A stretch of DNA of 64,000 nt from positions 62,001 through 126,000 of the forward strand of contig JACQAZ010000014.1 of the NCBI GenBank assembly GCA_016194705.1, in the 5' to 3' direction. The DNA is from Elusimicrobiota bacterium (GTDB taxonomy: Bacteria > Elusimicrobiota > Elusimicrobia > UBA1565 > UBA9628). Positions 37,196 to 45,064 of this stretch are shown here, one piece after another. The notes under the pieces were generated by a model. That model ran no database searches. It was not told the origin of the DNA and saw only the letters and a program-made list of their open reading frames with translations. How positions within the stretch are numbered: the stretch's first letter is position 1; each line of letters begins with the position of its first letter. The position numbers and the translations under genes were made by a program.

Positions 37196-38110
37196 TCAGG
37201 AGCCCGGCAGGACGCCCACGTAGGGCTCGAGCAGCAGGCGCAGATCGTCGGGGATGCGCGTGGTGCGCCAGAGGTCGTTGACGACCGCGTGGCGGGAGAA
37301 GCCGCGGGCGACCTTGCGTCCCCCCAGCTCCCGGTCGTAGATCTCGTTCTCGAAACGCACGCTGGCGATGCCCATGGAGGAGAGCCAGGTCCTCACGACG
37401 AGCAGGTCGTCGTAGCGGCTGGGAGCCAGATAGCGGCAGCCCGTCTCGACGCAGGGAAGGTAGATCTTGCGCTGGAGCTCGAGATCCCGGTAGCGGACGC
37501 CGAGCGACCTCATCAGCTCGGTGCGGCCCTCCTCGAAGTACTTGAAGTAGTTCGAGTAGTAGATGATGCCGAGCTTGTCCGTGTCGGCGTAGGTCACCCG
37601 CACCTGGAATTCGTGGAACTTCGGAGTCTTCCCGCCCGCGATCGGCGCCCCGCGCGGCTTGGGGGGCTGCGCCGGCGGCCGGGCGGGAGGAGGAGGGGGG
37701 ACGGCCTGAAACGGGACGCTGGGGGCGGCGCCCAGGGCCGCCCGGCTCTCGCCGAGGACCGAGTTGAGCACCGCGATGATCTGATTCAAGCCCACGGGCT
37801 TGCGCAGGAAATAGGTGTGGGAGGTCGGGCGGATCTGGCCCTTGACCTCCTCGAGCGAGACCACCGTCGAGAAGATGATGGGCGTCGCGGCCGTGTCGGC
37901 GGCTTGGCGCAGGCGCTCGTAGACCGTGCGGCCCCCGCCTCCGGGCATGTAGAAATCGAGGATGATGACGTCGGGCTTGGCCTGGTGGGCTTGGAGGATG
38001 CCCTGGAGGCCGTCGAAGGCCACGGCGACGCGGTAGCCGCTCGACTCCAGGCCGTCCTTGAGCGGAGCGACCAAGGTCTGGTCGTCGTCGATGATCAGGA
38101 TGGTCTTCAT
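37196..38110 (-). CDS. Receiver domain fused to a 4HBT-type (YbgC-like) acyl-CoA thioesterase
   Basis: 304 aa. Residues 1-120: receiver with DDDQ, phospho-acceptor Asp in VIILDFYMPGGGG, and Lys in LRKPVGLNQI. A Pro-rich linker (about 130-160) leads to a hot-dog thioesterase: VRVTYADTDKLGIIYYSNY carries the catalytic Asp of the YbgC type, followed by FKYFEEGRTELMRSLG. The thioesterase probably hydrolyses an acyl-CoA or acyl-ACP in the cytoplasm, with the receiver providing control. An extended -10 (TGC-TAGTCT) ends ten bases before the ATG. I do not know this fusion as a standard architecture. Confidence 0.88.
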   Translation of the reverse strand: MKTILIIDDDQTLVAPLKDGLESSGYRVAVAFDGLQGILQAHQAKPDVIILDFYMPGGGGRTVYERLRQAADTAATPIIFSTVVSLEEVKGQIRPTSHTYFLRKPVGLNQIIAVLNSVLGESRAALGAAPSVPFQAVPPPPPARPPAQPPKPRGAPIAGGKTPKFHEFQVRVTYADTDKLGIIYYSNYFKYFEEGRTELMRSLGVRYRDLELQRKIYLPCVETGCRYLAPSRYDDLLVVRTWLSSMGIASVRFENEIYDRELGGRKVARGFSRHAVVNDLWRTTRIPDDLRLLLEPYVGVLPGS

Positions 38111-38147
38111 CGGGTCCAGCAGACTAGCAACTTTCCGTGGGCCAGGT

Positions 38148-39314
38148 CTATCTATTAACGGACTCGCCCACGACCTCCGCGATGCCTCCTTCGCTGAGCC
38201 GGTAGCGCACGCCCCGCCAGAGGATGCGCCGGCGCAGGCCGAAGGGCCAGAACAGCAGCCCGCCGATGTCGACGAAGGCCAAAGACGGATAGTCCCACCA
38301 CGGAGGCCGCACGCGCGCGACGAGGCGGTCCTGAAGGAACCCGACGAGGATCCTTGACCCCGCGGCCGCCGCGAAGAGGCCGCGCCCCAACCGGACTCCG
38401 TCCCCGGACCGTTCGCACAGGACCAGCAGGAGCGCGGCGATCACGCCCATGTTGAAAAGAGGGATCACGGCGTAAAGGGCCGGCAGGGACCAGCGGATGA
38501 TCGAGCACCATTTGCAGAGGTGCCAGAACGCCTCGAAAAGCCCCGTGCCCGTCTCGCTGACCGGCACCAGCTCGCGCAGGAGGAGCTGCCGCGCGCCCAG
38601 AGCGCGCACACGGCTCGAGATCGCGAAGTCGTCGGCGATGGCGTGCGCCAGCGGCTCGAGCCCTCCGGCGCGGTCGAGCGCGTCTTTTGTGTACGCCATC
38701 CAGGCCCCGGCGCAGAACCGGAACTGCCCCGCGTAGTAGCTCAGCGCCGCGCCGACGCAGAAGGTATGGTTGAAGGCGACGCGGAACATCCAGCCTCCGG
38801 AGCCGGAGGCCGGGACGTGGTAGGGCAGGCCGAAAACGGCCTCGAAGCCCTCGGCGAAGGCCTGGGAGGTCTCGCGCAGAAGAGCCTCGGTGGTCGTCGT
38901 GTCGGCGTCCGAGAAGATCAGGCGCGGGTGCTTGGCCTTCTTTTCGGCCTCGATCATGTTGTGGACCTTGCCCATGCGCTCCCCCGCGGGTCCCGTGTAG
39001 AGGACGACGATGTCGCGGTCTGGATGCGAGGCGCAAAAGCCCCGCGCCACCGCCGCGGCCGGGTCGTCGGGACTCTCGATGGCGATGATGATCTGAAGAG
39101 ACCTTCCCGGATCCGACGCGGCGATCGACTCGAAGTTCTCCCGCATTCCGTCGTCGAGGCCGCGCACCGGCTTGATCAAGGTCATGGGCAGCAGGGGCCC
39201 GGCGCCCGCCGAGGGCCTGCGGCGAAAATGAAGCAGGCTGGCCGCGAGGCTCGCCCAAAGCACTGCGATCATCGCCGCGACGGCGAGCGAGAGGACCGAG
39301 ACCGCGAGGCTCAT
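38148..39314 (-). CDS. Family 2/21 membrane glycosyltransferase, HpnI/ceramide glucosyltransferase-like
   Basis: 388 aa. N-terminal membrane helix (VSVLSLAVAAMIAVLWASL), then a GT-A domain: TLIKPVRGLDDGMRENFES, FSDADTTTTEALL with the D-x-D-like metal site, ADDFAISSRVRALG with the catalytic acidic pair, and the terminal KWCSIIRW, close to the (Q/R)-x2-R-W acceptor motif. Three more hydrophobic segments follow. Relatives transfer a sugar to hopanoid tails or ceramide. No other hopanoid genes are nearby, so the acceptor lipid is open. ATG overlaps the upstream stop (ATGA), so it works with the GT-C protein. Confidence 0.8.
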   Translation of the reverse strand: MSLAVSVLSLAVAAMIAVLWASLAASLLHFRRRPSAGAGPLLPMTLIKPVRGLDDGMRENFESIAASDPGRSLQIIIAIESPDDPAAAVARGFCASHPDRDIVVLYTGPAGERMGKVHNMIEAEKKAKHPRLIFSDADTTTTEALLRETSQAFAEGFEAVFGLPYHVPASGSGGWMFRVAFNHTFCVGAALSYYAGQFRFCAGAWMAYTKDALDRAGGLEPLAHAIADDFAISSRVRALGARQLLLRELVPVSETGTGLFEAFWHLCKWCSIIRWSLPALYAVIPLFNMGVIAALLLVLCERSGDGVRLGRGLFAAAAGSRILVGFLQDRLVARVRPPWWDYPSLAFVDIGGLLFWPFGLRRRILWRGVRYRLSEGGIAEVVGESVNR

Positions 39315-40963
39315 TTCTTCGCTCCCTCCCTCTTCGGGACGGGGCACCCGGGGGAATAGATCAGAAAGACGCTGGGGGTCTGCGAGTCGTGAAAGCAGCG
39401 GCCCCAGCCGATGAAGGACGCCGGTCCTTGCTCGTCGAGCGCGCCGTACTTGTCCCGGAAGGGATCGCGCGCGTTGGCGTGCCGGTCGAGCAGGGCGTAG
39501 CGCAGCCCGCGCCGAGCCGCGAACGCCGACAATTCGGGTCCCGGGCGGTCGAACAAAGTGGCCCGGTTGAGGTCGAGGCCCGCGTCCCAAGATGAATACA
39601 GGCTCCGGGAATCCAGCATCACGCGCTGCGGCGCTACGCGCCCCTTGATCCAAGCGGAGGTCTCGCGCCAATGCGCGGAAACGCCGCGGTAGGTCATCGG
39701 ATCGCCGGCCAGGCCTCGCGGCGATCCCGCCAACACCGCGATGGCCGCGGCGGCGACCGCCGCGCGCAGCAAGGGCGTGGTGCGCTCCCGAAAACGCCGA
39801 CGGGCCAGATCGAGCGCGCCGACCGCGGCCAGAGGCAGCAGCGAAGCGGCCACCGGAAAGACATAGCGCATGACGCCGTGGTCGACTTCGAAGAGCCAGA
39901 CGAACACGAGACAGAGGGCCGCCCCGGTCGTGAGCACCGCGAGGGCTTCCTGCTTCTTTCCCGCCCGCCAGCGGCAGCGCGCGCCCCAGAGCGCCAGACC
40001 GAGCAGGCAGGCGCCCGCACAGGTGCGCCACGGCTCGTCCTCGGGGCCGCTCCCGATGGTCTGGGCGAGCCGGAAGGGAAACCCGACGAGGCCCGCGCCG
40101 AAGCGCCGGATGATCCGGCCCCAGCCGTGCTCGCGCAGATAGAGCGCGGCTCCCAATTGATCCCAACGCGGCGTGCCCAGCCACAGGCGCGGGAAGGCGA
40201 GATCGTCGATCCACAGCGACTTGGCGTTGAAGTTGTAGAACGGATCCCCCCAGGCCCTGACGTTGCGGACCAGAAGGAAGCCGGCGCTCGCCGCGAAGGC
40301 GGCCAACGCGGCGTAGAGCTGAGGGCCGCTGAGGACGCGCCGTCCGAACACGGCCAATCCCACGGCCCCGGCCGAGGCGAAGAGCAGGTGGCCGTCTCCT
40401 TTGGCGAGATACGCGAGACCGCACAGGGCGCCGAAGACCGCCCACGAACGCGCGCCCCGCCCCGCGCCCGCCAAGACCAGCAGCGCCGCGCAATAAAGGC
40501 AAGCGAAGAGGACGTCTCCCAAGGCTTCCCGCGAGAGGTACGCGGTCGAGGGCGCAAGACAGATCAAGGCGCACGACAGGAGCGCCGCGTCGTCGCCCCA
40601 GAGGCGGCGGGAGAGGGCATAGACCGAGCCGGCCAGAAGCAAAGCGCAGGCGAGGCTGACGAGCTTGGCGCGCGCGTAGTCGGTCTCGGAACCGTCCATC
40701 AAGGGAGCCAGGAGCAGAGGGTAGAGCGGGTGCTTGCCGTCGTCGTCGCGGTACTCGGCGCGCAAATAGCTCCGCACGGCCCCCAGGGTCCCGCCGAGCT
40801 CACGGAAGTCCCGGGCCATGCGCAGGTAGACGATCTCGTCGTAGATGGGGAAGCCGCGCTCGCGCGACAAGGTCAAGGAACGCGCGGCCAGCGAGGCGCA
40901 GAGCAGCGCGAGCGCGAGCACGGCGGCCCGCCGCGCTCCGAGGAATCTCTCGCGTCCGCTCAT
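39311..40963 (-). CDS. GT-C fold membrane glycosyltransferase (PMT/ArnT-like)
   Basis: 550 aa with about ten membrane segments. The first loop has the acidic motif of GT-C enzymes, GFPIYDEIVYLRMARDF, followed by a second loop with YRDDDGKHPLYPLL (KHP-type motif). The C-terminal ~110 residues are soluble and periplasmic (VMLDSRSLYSSWDAG). Such enzymes use polyprenyl-phosphate sugars outside the cytoplasm. ATG 40963 lies seven bases after an extended -10 (TGG-TACAAT), so a leaderless transcript is likely. Divergent from the TPR glycosyltransferase at 41006. Confidence 0.8.
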   Translation of the reverse strand: MSGRERFLGARRAAVLALALLCASLAARSLTLSRERGFPIYDEIVYLRMARDFRELGGTLGAVRSYLRAEYRDDDGKHPLYPLLLAPLMDGSETDYARAKLVSLACALLLAGSVYALSRRLWGDDAALLSCALICLAPSTAYLSREALGDVLFACLYCAALLVLAGAGRGARSWAVFGALCGLAYLAKGDGHLLFASAGAVGLAVFGRRVLSGPQLYAALAAFAASAGFLLVRNVRAWGDPFYNFNAKSLWIDDLAFPRLWLGTPRWDQLGAALYLREHGWGRIIRRFGAGLVGFPFRLAQTIGSGPEDEPWRTCAGACLLGLALWGARCRWRAGKKQEALAVLTTGAALCLVFVWLFEVDHGVMRYVFPVAASLLPLAAVGALDLARRRFRERTTPLLRAAVAAAAIAVLAGSPRGLAGDPMTYRGVSAHWRETSAWIKGRVAPQRVMLDSRSLYSSWDAGLDLNRATLFDRPGPELSAFAARRGLRYALLDRHANARDPFRDKYGALDEQGPASFIGWGRCFHDSQTPSVFLIYSPGCPVPKREGAKK

Positions 40964-40969
40964 TCCGGC

Positions 40970-40993
40970 GATTGTACCAAGAAATGATAGAAT
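40970..40993. promoter_or_regulatory. Overlapping divergent extended -10 promoters
   Basis: Minus strand: TGG-TACAAT (40979-40971) ends seven bases before ATG 40963. Plus strand: TGA-TAGAAT (40985-40993) precedes GTG 41006 by 12 bases. The two start regions share only 42 bases and have no clear -35. Confidence 0.55.
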
Positions 40994-41005
40994 CCCCCCA
41001 CTTCC

Positions 41006-42631
41006 GTGCACACCGCGACGACTTCCTGGCGCCGCCGCTGGCCCCTGCTCCTTTCCGCGGGCCTCTGCGCCGCGGCCTACCTGCCGCGCCTCGACGCGCC
41101 GCTCGTCTGGGACGACCGCAGCGTCATCGCCCAGAACGCCGCGCTGGACGGGCCCATCCCCTTGAAGGACTTCTTCACCCGCCGCTATTTCGAGTTCTCG
41201 GGCGAGCAGTCCTGGCGTCCGCTGGCGACGGCCAGCTACGCCGGGCTCGTGAGCCTTTTCGGGAAGTCTCCCGCGGCGCTGCGCGGCTTCCATCTGCTCC
41301 TGCACTGCCTCAACGCCTGGCTCCTCTCGCTGCTCGTCGCCGCGCTCGGGCTGGGCGAGGCCGCCGGCGTCTGGGCCGCGGCGCTTTTCCTCATCCACGC
41401 CGCGCACACGGAGACGCTCTTTTGCGTCGCATTCAACGAGGAGATCCTCGTGAGCCTCGGCCTGCTCGCGATGCTGCTCGCGCATCGCCGCAAGAAGACC
41501 GGCGCGGCGGCCCTGGCCCTGAGCTTCGCTTTGCTCTCCAAGGAGACGGGCGTGATCGGCCTGCCGCTGGCATTCCTTGGCGATCTGCTCGACGGAGGCA
41601 AGCCCCTGCGCCGCCGGCGCGACTACGCGCTCTACTGCGTCCCGATCGCGGCCTACCTGTTCTTCCACTTCGGCCCGATGAAGGGCCCGGCCTCCGGCAT
41701 CGCGGCCTTCGCGCTGCCTGGATCGCAGAGGCTTTACTTCGGTCTGGCCTCTCTAGCGACCGCGATCCGAGTCTTTATCGCGCCGATCGACCTCAAGATC
41801 GAGTATTTCGCCGTTTACCCGGACTCGTTCGCGCAAGCGCTGCTTTTGGCGGCGGGAGGCGTGGTCGCGCTCGCAGCGTGGGCCTGGCTCGTGCGGCGCG
41901 CGTGGCGGCGCGAGCGCGGGCTCGCGTTCTTCCTGCTGTGGCCCGCGCCCTTCCTGCTCCTGACTTCTCCGCTGTGGCCCGTGACCGTGTTCAACACGAG
42001 GCTGTTCGCGGAGCGCTGGCTCTACCTTCCCGCCTTGGGACTGGCCGCCGCTTTGGCGGTCCTCCTGCGCAAGCGGCCGGCGTGGGGCGCCGTCTTGCTC
42101 CTCTTCTGGGGCGCCTGCGGCATCGTCCGCGCGAAGGATTGGAGCCAAGAGAGCCGATTGTGGACCACCTTGCTCGATGAGTACCCGTGGTGCGCGAAGG
42201 CCGAGGAAGGGCTCGGAGAGTCCCGCTTCCGCCGCGGCGACTACGGGGGCGCGCTGGAGGCCTTCGAGCGAGCCCTGTTCCTGCGCGAGAACCGTCAGGA
42301 CCGTTTGCTGGCGTTCTACGCTCCGCTTTCGGACGGGCATTTCGTGGCTTGGGAGAGCCCCAGCCTGCGCCGCTGGCTCGGCCACGCGCAGCTCAAGCTG
42401 GGACATATAAAGGAAGCCGACGAGCAGTTCCAGCAAGCGGCCGCGCTCGATCCCTCCGACGGCTTTCTCTACCGGATCGCCGCCTATTCCTGGGCCGAGA
42501 ACGGCGATTTCGGCAAGGCGGGGAGCTGGCTGTCCCGAGGCCTGGCGGTCCATCCGGAGGATCCGTTCCTCCAGGACCTGGGGCGCGACATCGCGCGCCG
42601 CAAGCTCTCGCGCAGGGTCTCTTTCGACTAA
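41006..42631 (+). CDS. TMTC-like membrane glycosyltransferase with TPR tail
   Basis: 541 aa. About ten membrane helices; the first loop has APLVWDDRSVIAQN (WDD acidic pair typical of GT-C/TMTC) and a SWRPLATASYAGL block; ALLSKETGVIGLPLAF is the typical TMTC SKE motif. Residues about 410-530 are TPRs (GDYGGALEAFERALFL, GHIKEADEQFQQAAALDPSD). TMTC relatives O-mannosylate proteins; bacterial substrates are unknown. Start GTG 41006 gives a short basic N-terminus before the first helix. A second family member is at 45489-47156. Confidence 0.82.
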   Translation: MHTATTSWRRRWPLLLSAGLCAAAYLPRLDAPLVWDDRSVIAQNAALDGPIPLKDFFTRRYFEFSGEQSWRPLATASYAGLVSLFGKSPAALRGFHLLLHCLNAWLLSLLVAALGLGEAAGVWAAALFLIHAAHTETLFCVAFNEEILVSLGLLAMLLAHRRKKTGAAALALSFALLSKETGVIGLPLAFLGDLLDGGKPLRRRRDYALYCVPIAAYLFFHFGPMKGPASGIAAFALPGSQRLYFGLASLATAIRVFIAPIDLKIEYFAVYPDSFAQALLLAAGGVVALAAWAWLVRRAWRRERGLAFFLLWPAPFLLLTSPLWPVTVFNTRLFAERWLYLPALGLAAALAVLLRKRPAWGAVLLLFWGACGIVRAKDWSQESRLWTTLLDEYPWCAKAEEGLGESRFRRGDYGGALEAFERALFLRENRQDRLLAFYAPLSDGHFVAWESPSLRRWLGHAQLKLGHIKEADEQFQQAAALDPSDGFLYRIAAYSWAENGDFGKAGSWLSRGLAVHPEDPFLQDLGRDIARRKLSRRVSFD

Positions 42632-42633
42632 AA

Positions 42634-43341
42634 ATGCGCATCGAGCCCCGCTTCGTGCTCGCGCGGCCGCGCAACCCCAACAACATCGGCGCGGTCGCGC
42701 GCGCCATGGCCAATTTCGGCCTGCGCGACCTCCGTGTCGTCGATCCCTACGAGCCGGTCTGGAAAGAGACCAAGTCGGCCCTGGACGGCGGCGCCGTCCT
42801 CCAGAATGCCCGGGCCATGGGCTTGCCCGAGGCGTTGGCCGGCTCGCAGCTCGTCCTGGGGACCTCCGACGGGCGCCGCAAGCGAGCGCGGCCGGTGATA
42901 CCTCTTCCGGGATTGTGGGACTACCTGGGGCGCAATCTCCCAGCCGGAGGCCGCGTCGCAATCCTCTTCGGCTCCGAGAAGACGGGGCTGACCAACACAG
43001 AACTCCAGCATTGCCGCGCCGTGCTGCGCATCCCGACGCAGGACGACGCTCCCTCCATGAACCTAGGGCAAGCCGCGGCTTTGATCGCGGCCGAGCTGGC
43101 CCGCCCGGCTCTGCCCCAGGAGACGACCGGCCCCCAATCCCCGGCGCCGACCACGGAACAGCTCGAGGACCTGGTCCGAAAGATGGTCTCGGCGCTCGAA
43201 TCCCTCGGCTACGCCCTCCGAACTCCGAAAGACGCCAAAGCCGAGAGGATCAGACGGATGCTCAACGGCTGGATGCTTTCGCGCCGCGACGCCGCCTTCC
43301 TGCAGGGCGTTTTCGCGCGAGTCGCGCGGCTAGGCCTTTAG
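42634..43341 (+). CDS. trmJ: TrmJ-like tRNA 2'-O-methyltransferase (SpoU/SPOUT)
   Basis: 235 aa. The three SPOUT motifs are clear: RPRNPNNIGAVARAMANFG (motif 1), AILFGSEKTGLTNTEL (motif 2) and DAPSMNLGQAAALIAAEL (motif 3), the TrmJ (TrMet(Xm32)) version. It methylates the ribose at position 32 of some tRNAs using SAM. The C-terminal ~75 residues match the TrmJ tail (RIRRMLNGWMLSRRDAAFLQ). ATG is two bases after the stop of the glycosyltransferase, so they share a transcript although functionally unrelated. Confidence 0.9.
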   Translation: MRIEPRFVLARPRNPNNIGAVARAMANFGLRDLRVVDPYEPVWKETKSALDGGAVLQNARAMGLPEALAGSQLVLGTSDGRRKRARPVIPLPGLWDYLGRNLPAGGRVAILFGSEKTGLTNTELQHCRAVLRIPTQDDAPSMNLGQAAALIAAELARPALPQETTGPQSPAPTTEQLEDLVRKMVSALESLGYALRTPKDAKAERIRRMLNGWMLSRRDAAFLQGVFARVARLGL

Positions 43342-43354
43342 GCCCACCGGCGCA

Positions 43355-43369
43355 TAGGACCCCAGGTCC
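43355..43369. repeat. Short intergenic inverted repeat, TAGGAC family, copy 3
   Basis: TAGGACCCCAGGTCC; AGGACC and GGTCCT arms around three bases, 13 bases after the trmJ stop and next to the putative promoter of the structured RNA. Confidence 0.4.
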
Positions 43370-43398
43370 TTGAAGCCGTGGGGCCCATGGCCCATACT
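43370..43398 (+). promoter_or_regulatory. Candidate promoter of the structured RNA
   Basis: TTGAAG (43370-43375), 17-base spacer, CATACT (43393-43398). Predicted RNA start near 43405. Confidence 0.45.
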
Positions 43399-43404
43399 CC
43401 CTTA

Positions 43405-43510
43405 TCCTGTAATCCTTGAGATCCGGTCAAGGAGCTTCCACCCTCGAGCCAAATTCGAGGTAACCAGGGGAAACGGCGGACGGTCGGCCGACTCCTCTGG
43501 TTTCTTTTTT
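43405..43510 (+). ncRNA. Candidate structured RNA or attenuator with three hairpins
   Basis: Within the 379-base gap after trmJ lie three consecutive hairpins: stem TCCTTGA/TCAAGGA with a 7-base loop (43413-43433), stem CCTCGA/TCGAGG with a 7-base loop (43442-43460), and a long hairpin closed by AACCAG/CTGGTT (43462-43502) followed by TCTTTTTT. A promoter-like pair precedes. The size (~105 nt) and order (two similar small hairpins, then terminator) suit a small RNA, or a leader that attenuates the downstream 30-aa ORF. It matches no riboswitch class I recognise. Confidence 0.5.
43462..43510 (+). terminator. Rho-independent terminator
   Basis: AACCAG (43462-43467) pairs with CTGGTT (43497-43502), extended by GG/CC inside, and is followed directly by a T-rich tract to 43510. 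The only clear intrinsic terminator seen in the window. Confidence 0.65.
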
Positions 43511-43554
43511 GGAGCCGCGTCCCCGTCCGCAATCGAAACGGAAGGAGGATGCCG

Positions 43555-43647
43555 ATGCGAAAAGGACTCGGTGAAAGAGTGAAGGGACCGGCGGCCAAGA
43601 CGAACCTCGACGCGGTCGACGACATCGAGAAGGTGTTCGGCAAGTAA
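43555..43647 (+). CDS. 30-residue hypothetical peptide with strong Shine-Dalgarno
   Basis: 30 aa, beginning MRKGLGERVKGPAAK and ending DDIEKVFGK. AAGGAGG ends six bases before the ATG, a near-perfect ribosome binding site and one of the best in a window where many starts lack one. The peptide is basic at the N-terminus and acidic then basic at the C-terminus, with no membrane segment. It lies 45 bases after the terminator of the candidate RNA and 73 bases before the FabA-like gene. Too short for a family call; the codon choice (mainly G/C third positions) agrees with translation. Confidence 0.5.
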   Translation: MRKGLGERVKGPAAKTNLDAVDDIEKVFGK

Positions 43648-43720
43648 CGGAAGCTTTCGGCCCGCCGGGTCCCTGCGTCAACTTGAAAAAATGCTACTCT
43701 GAAGGGACCCGGCGGAACCG

Positions 43721-44920
43721 ATGACATTCGACGAATTCCAGAAAAAAAACCGGTTCAGCTCTGAGGAAGTACTCGCCCACTCCCAGGGCGCGCTGATTTC
43801 GCAAGCTCCCGCCGAACTCCCTCCCCTTCCGGGCTCGCTGCTTCTCCCGTTCCATGAGATCACGAAGATTTCCTGGGACCAATCCACCAAGACGGGCCGC
43901 ATCGAGGCGGTGCGGCACAACCGCGTCGACGAGTGGTTCTACGCCTGCCATTTCCTCGGGGACCCCGTGATGCCCGGGTGCTGGGGCGTCGACGCCGTGT
44001 GGCAGGCCCTGCGCTTCTTCGCGGCCTGGCGGGGCTTAAGCTCCTGCGGCAAGGTGCTGGCGATGGAGGACGTCTCCTTCTTCGGACAGATCCGGCCGTA
44101 CGACAAGAAGGTCGTCTACTCGGTGGAAGTCCTCTCGATCGAGGAGGAGGGCGGCGAGTTCCTCGTCACCGGCAAGGCGGTCGTCTCGGTCGACGGGACC
44201 CCCGTCTACACGATCGGCAGCGTCCAGGTCGGCAGCGCCTATTGGGAGACCGATCATGAGGCAAGACCCCTTCCCGGGATACCCGACGCGCCCGACAAGC
44301 CTCTGATCCGCAAGCTGAGCTACGACGAATTCGCGGCCAAGGGCTCCCTCTCGCGCTCCGAGGTGCTCGCTCTGTCCCAGGGCAGCCTCATCGCCTCCAA
44401 AGGCGCCGAGATCGGCCTGCTGCCGTCCTCCCTGATGCTCGAACTCGGCTCCGTCAGATCGATCTCTTACGACGAGGCCGGCGACGAGGGCCGCATCGTC
44501 TCGTCCCGCCCGAATTCGCCGCTCGAGTGGCATTTCGCGATGAACCACGGCGAGAAGCCGGCGGCGCTGACCATCGACGCCGTCTGGCAGCAGCTCGGGC
44601 TCTTCCTGACCTGGCGGCGCAACCTCGGAACGGGGCGGGCCTTGGGCTTCGAGAAGGTCGAGGTCTTCGACGCGATCGGGCCCGCGGACCGCGAGATACT
44701 CTACGAGGTCCGCATCCTGCGCACGAGCAAGACCGAGGGGACCGGCGACGCCTTCGTCCGGGCCGACGCCTCGGTCTTCGCCGACGGCCGGCTGGTCATG
44801 CGCGGCGTCAACTTCAACGTCGGCTGCCACCGGAACATCCGCTACTCGGATTATCCTCAGGCCAACGAGATGGGGTACGGCGGCAAGCTCAAGACGCGCG
44901 AAACCGGCTCCGCCGCGTGA
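43721..44920 (+). CDS. Tandem FabA-like 3-hydroxyacyl-ACP dehydratase (double hot-dog), second half lacking catalytic His
   Basis: 399 aa made of two FabA-like repeats. Repeat 1 (about 1-185) has the full signature WFYACHFLGDPVMPGCWGVD, with the catalytic His in CHF and the Asp in GVDAVWQ. Repeat 2 (about 200-390) aligns with SPLEWHFAMNHGEKPAAL and TIDAVWQQLG: the His is replaced (Met-Asn) and the PVMPG loop is lost, but the Asp is kept. FabA uses His from one subunit and Asp from the other, so the chain probably forms one intact composite site. Role: dehydration of hydroxyacyl thioesters in lipid or polyketide-like synthesis. No FabB neighbour. Confidence 0.85.
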   Translation: MTFDEFQKKNRFSSEEVLAHSQGALISQAPAELPPLPGSLLLPFHEITKISWDQSTKTGRIEAVRHNRVDEWFYACHFLGDPVMPGCWGVDAVWQALRFFAAWRGLSSCGKVLAMEDVSFFGQIRPYDKKVVYSVEVLSIEEEGGEFLVTGKAVVSVDGTPVYTIGSVQVGSAYWETDHEARPLPGIPDAPDKPLIRKLSYDEFAAKGSLSRSEVLALSQGSLIASKGAEIGLLPSSLMLELGSVRSISYDEAGDEGRIVSSRPNSPLEWHFAMNHGEKPAALTIDAVWQQLGLFLTWRRNLGTGRALGFEKVEVFDAIGPADREILYEVRILRTSKTEGTGDAFVRADASVFADGRLVMRGVNFNVGCHRNIRYSDYPQANEMGYGGKLKTRETGSAA

Positions 44921-44926
44921 GGCGGG

Positions 44927-45064
44927 CTACTCGCGCATCAGCTTGAACAAGACGACGAGCAGGCAGACCAAGGCGACGAAGAAGACGACGCCCGCCCAGT
45001 CCGTGAGCGGCCGGTCGAACCACTTCGCGGCCGCACCCCCGACGCCGATCGCGCGCCCTCGCAT
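44927..45064 (-). CDS. 45-residue single-pass membrane protein overlapping the lipoprotein gene
   Basis: 45 aa: short basic N-terminus, WFDRPLTDWAG, then a strong membrane segment VVFFVALVCLLVVLF and a KLMRE end. An extended -10 (TGC-TAGAAT, 45082-45074) ends nine bases before ATG 45064, so it can be transcribed on its own. It overlaps the lipoprotein's last ~42 codons in another frame, where the lipoprotein reading is low-complexity Ser/Arg. That contrast suggests that this frame is the functional one in the overlap. Too small for a family call. Confidence 0.5.
   Translation of the reverse strand: MRGRAIGVGGAAAKWFDRPLTDWAGVVFFVALVCLLVVLFKLMRE

Noticed and set aside
43483..43492. GTCGGCCGAC palindrome as a separate regulator site
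   Set aside because: It lies inside the larger terminator hairpin and is explained by it.
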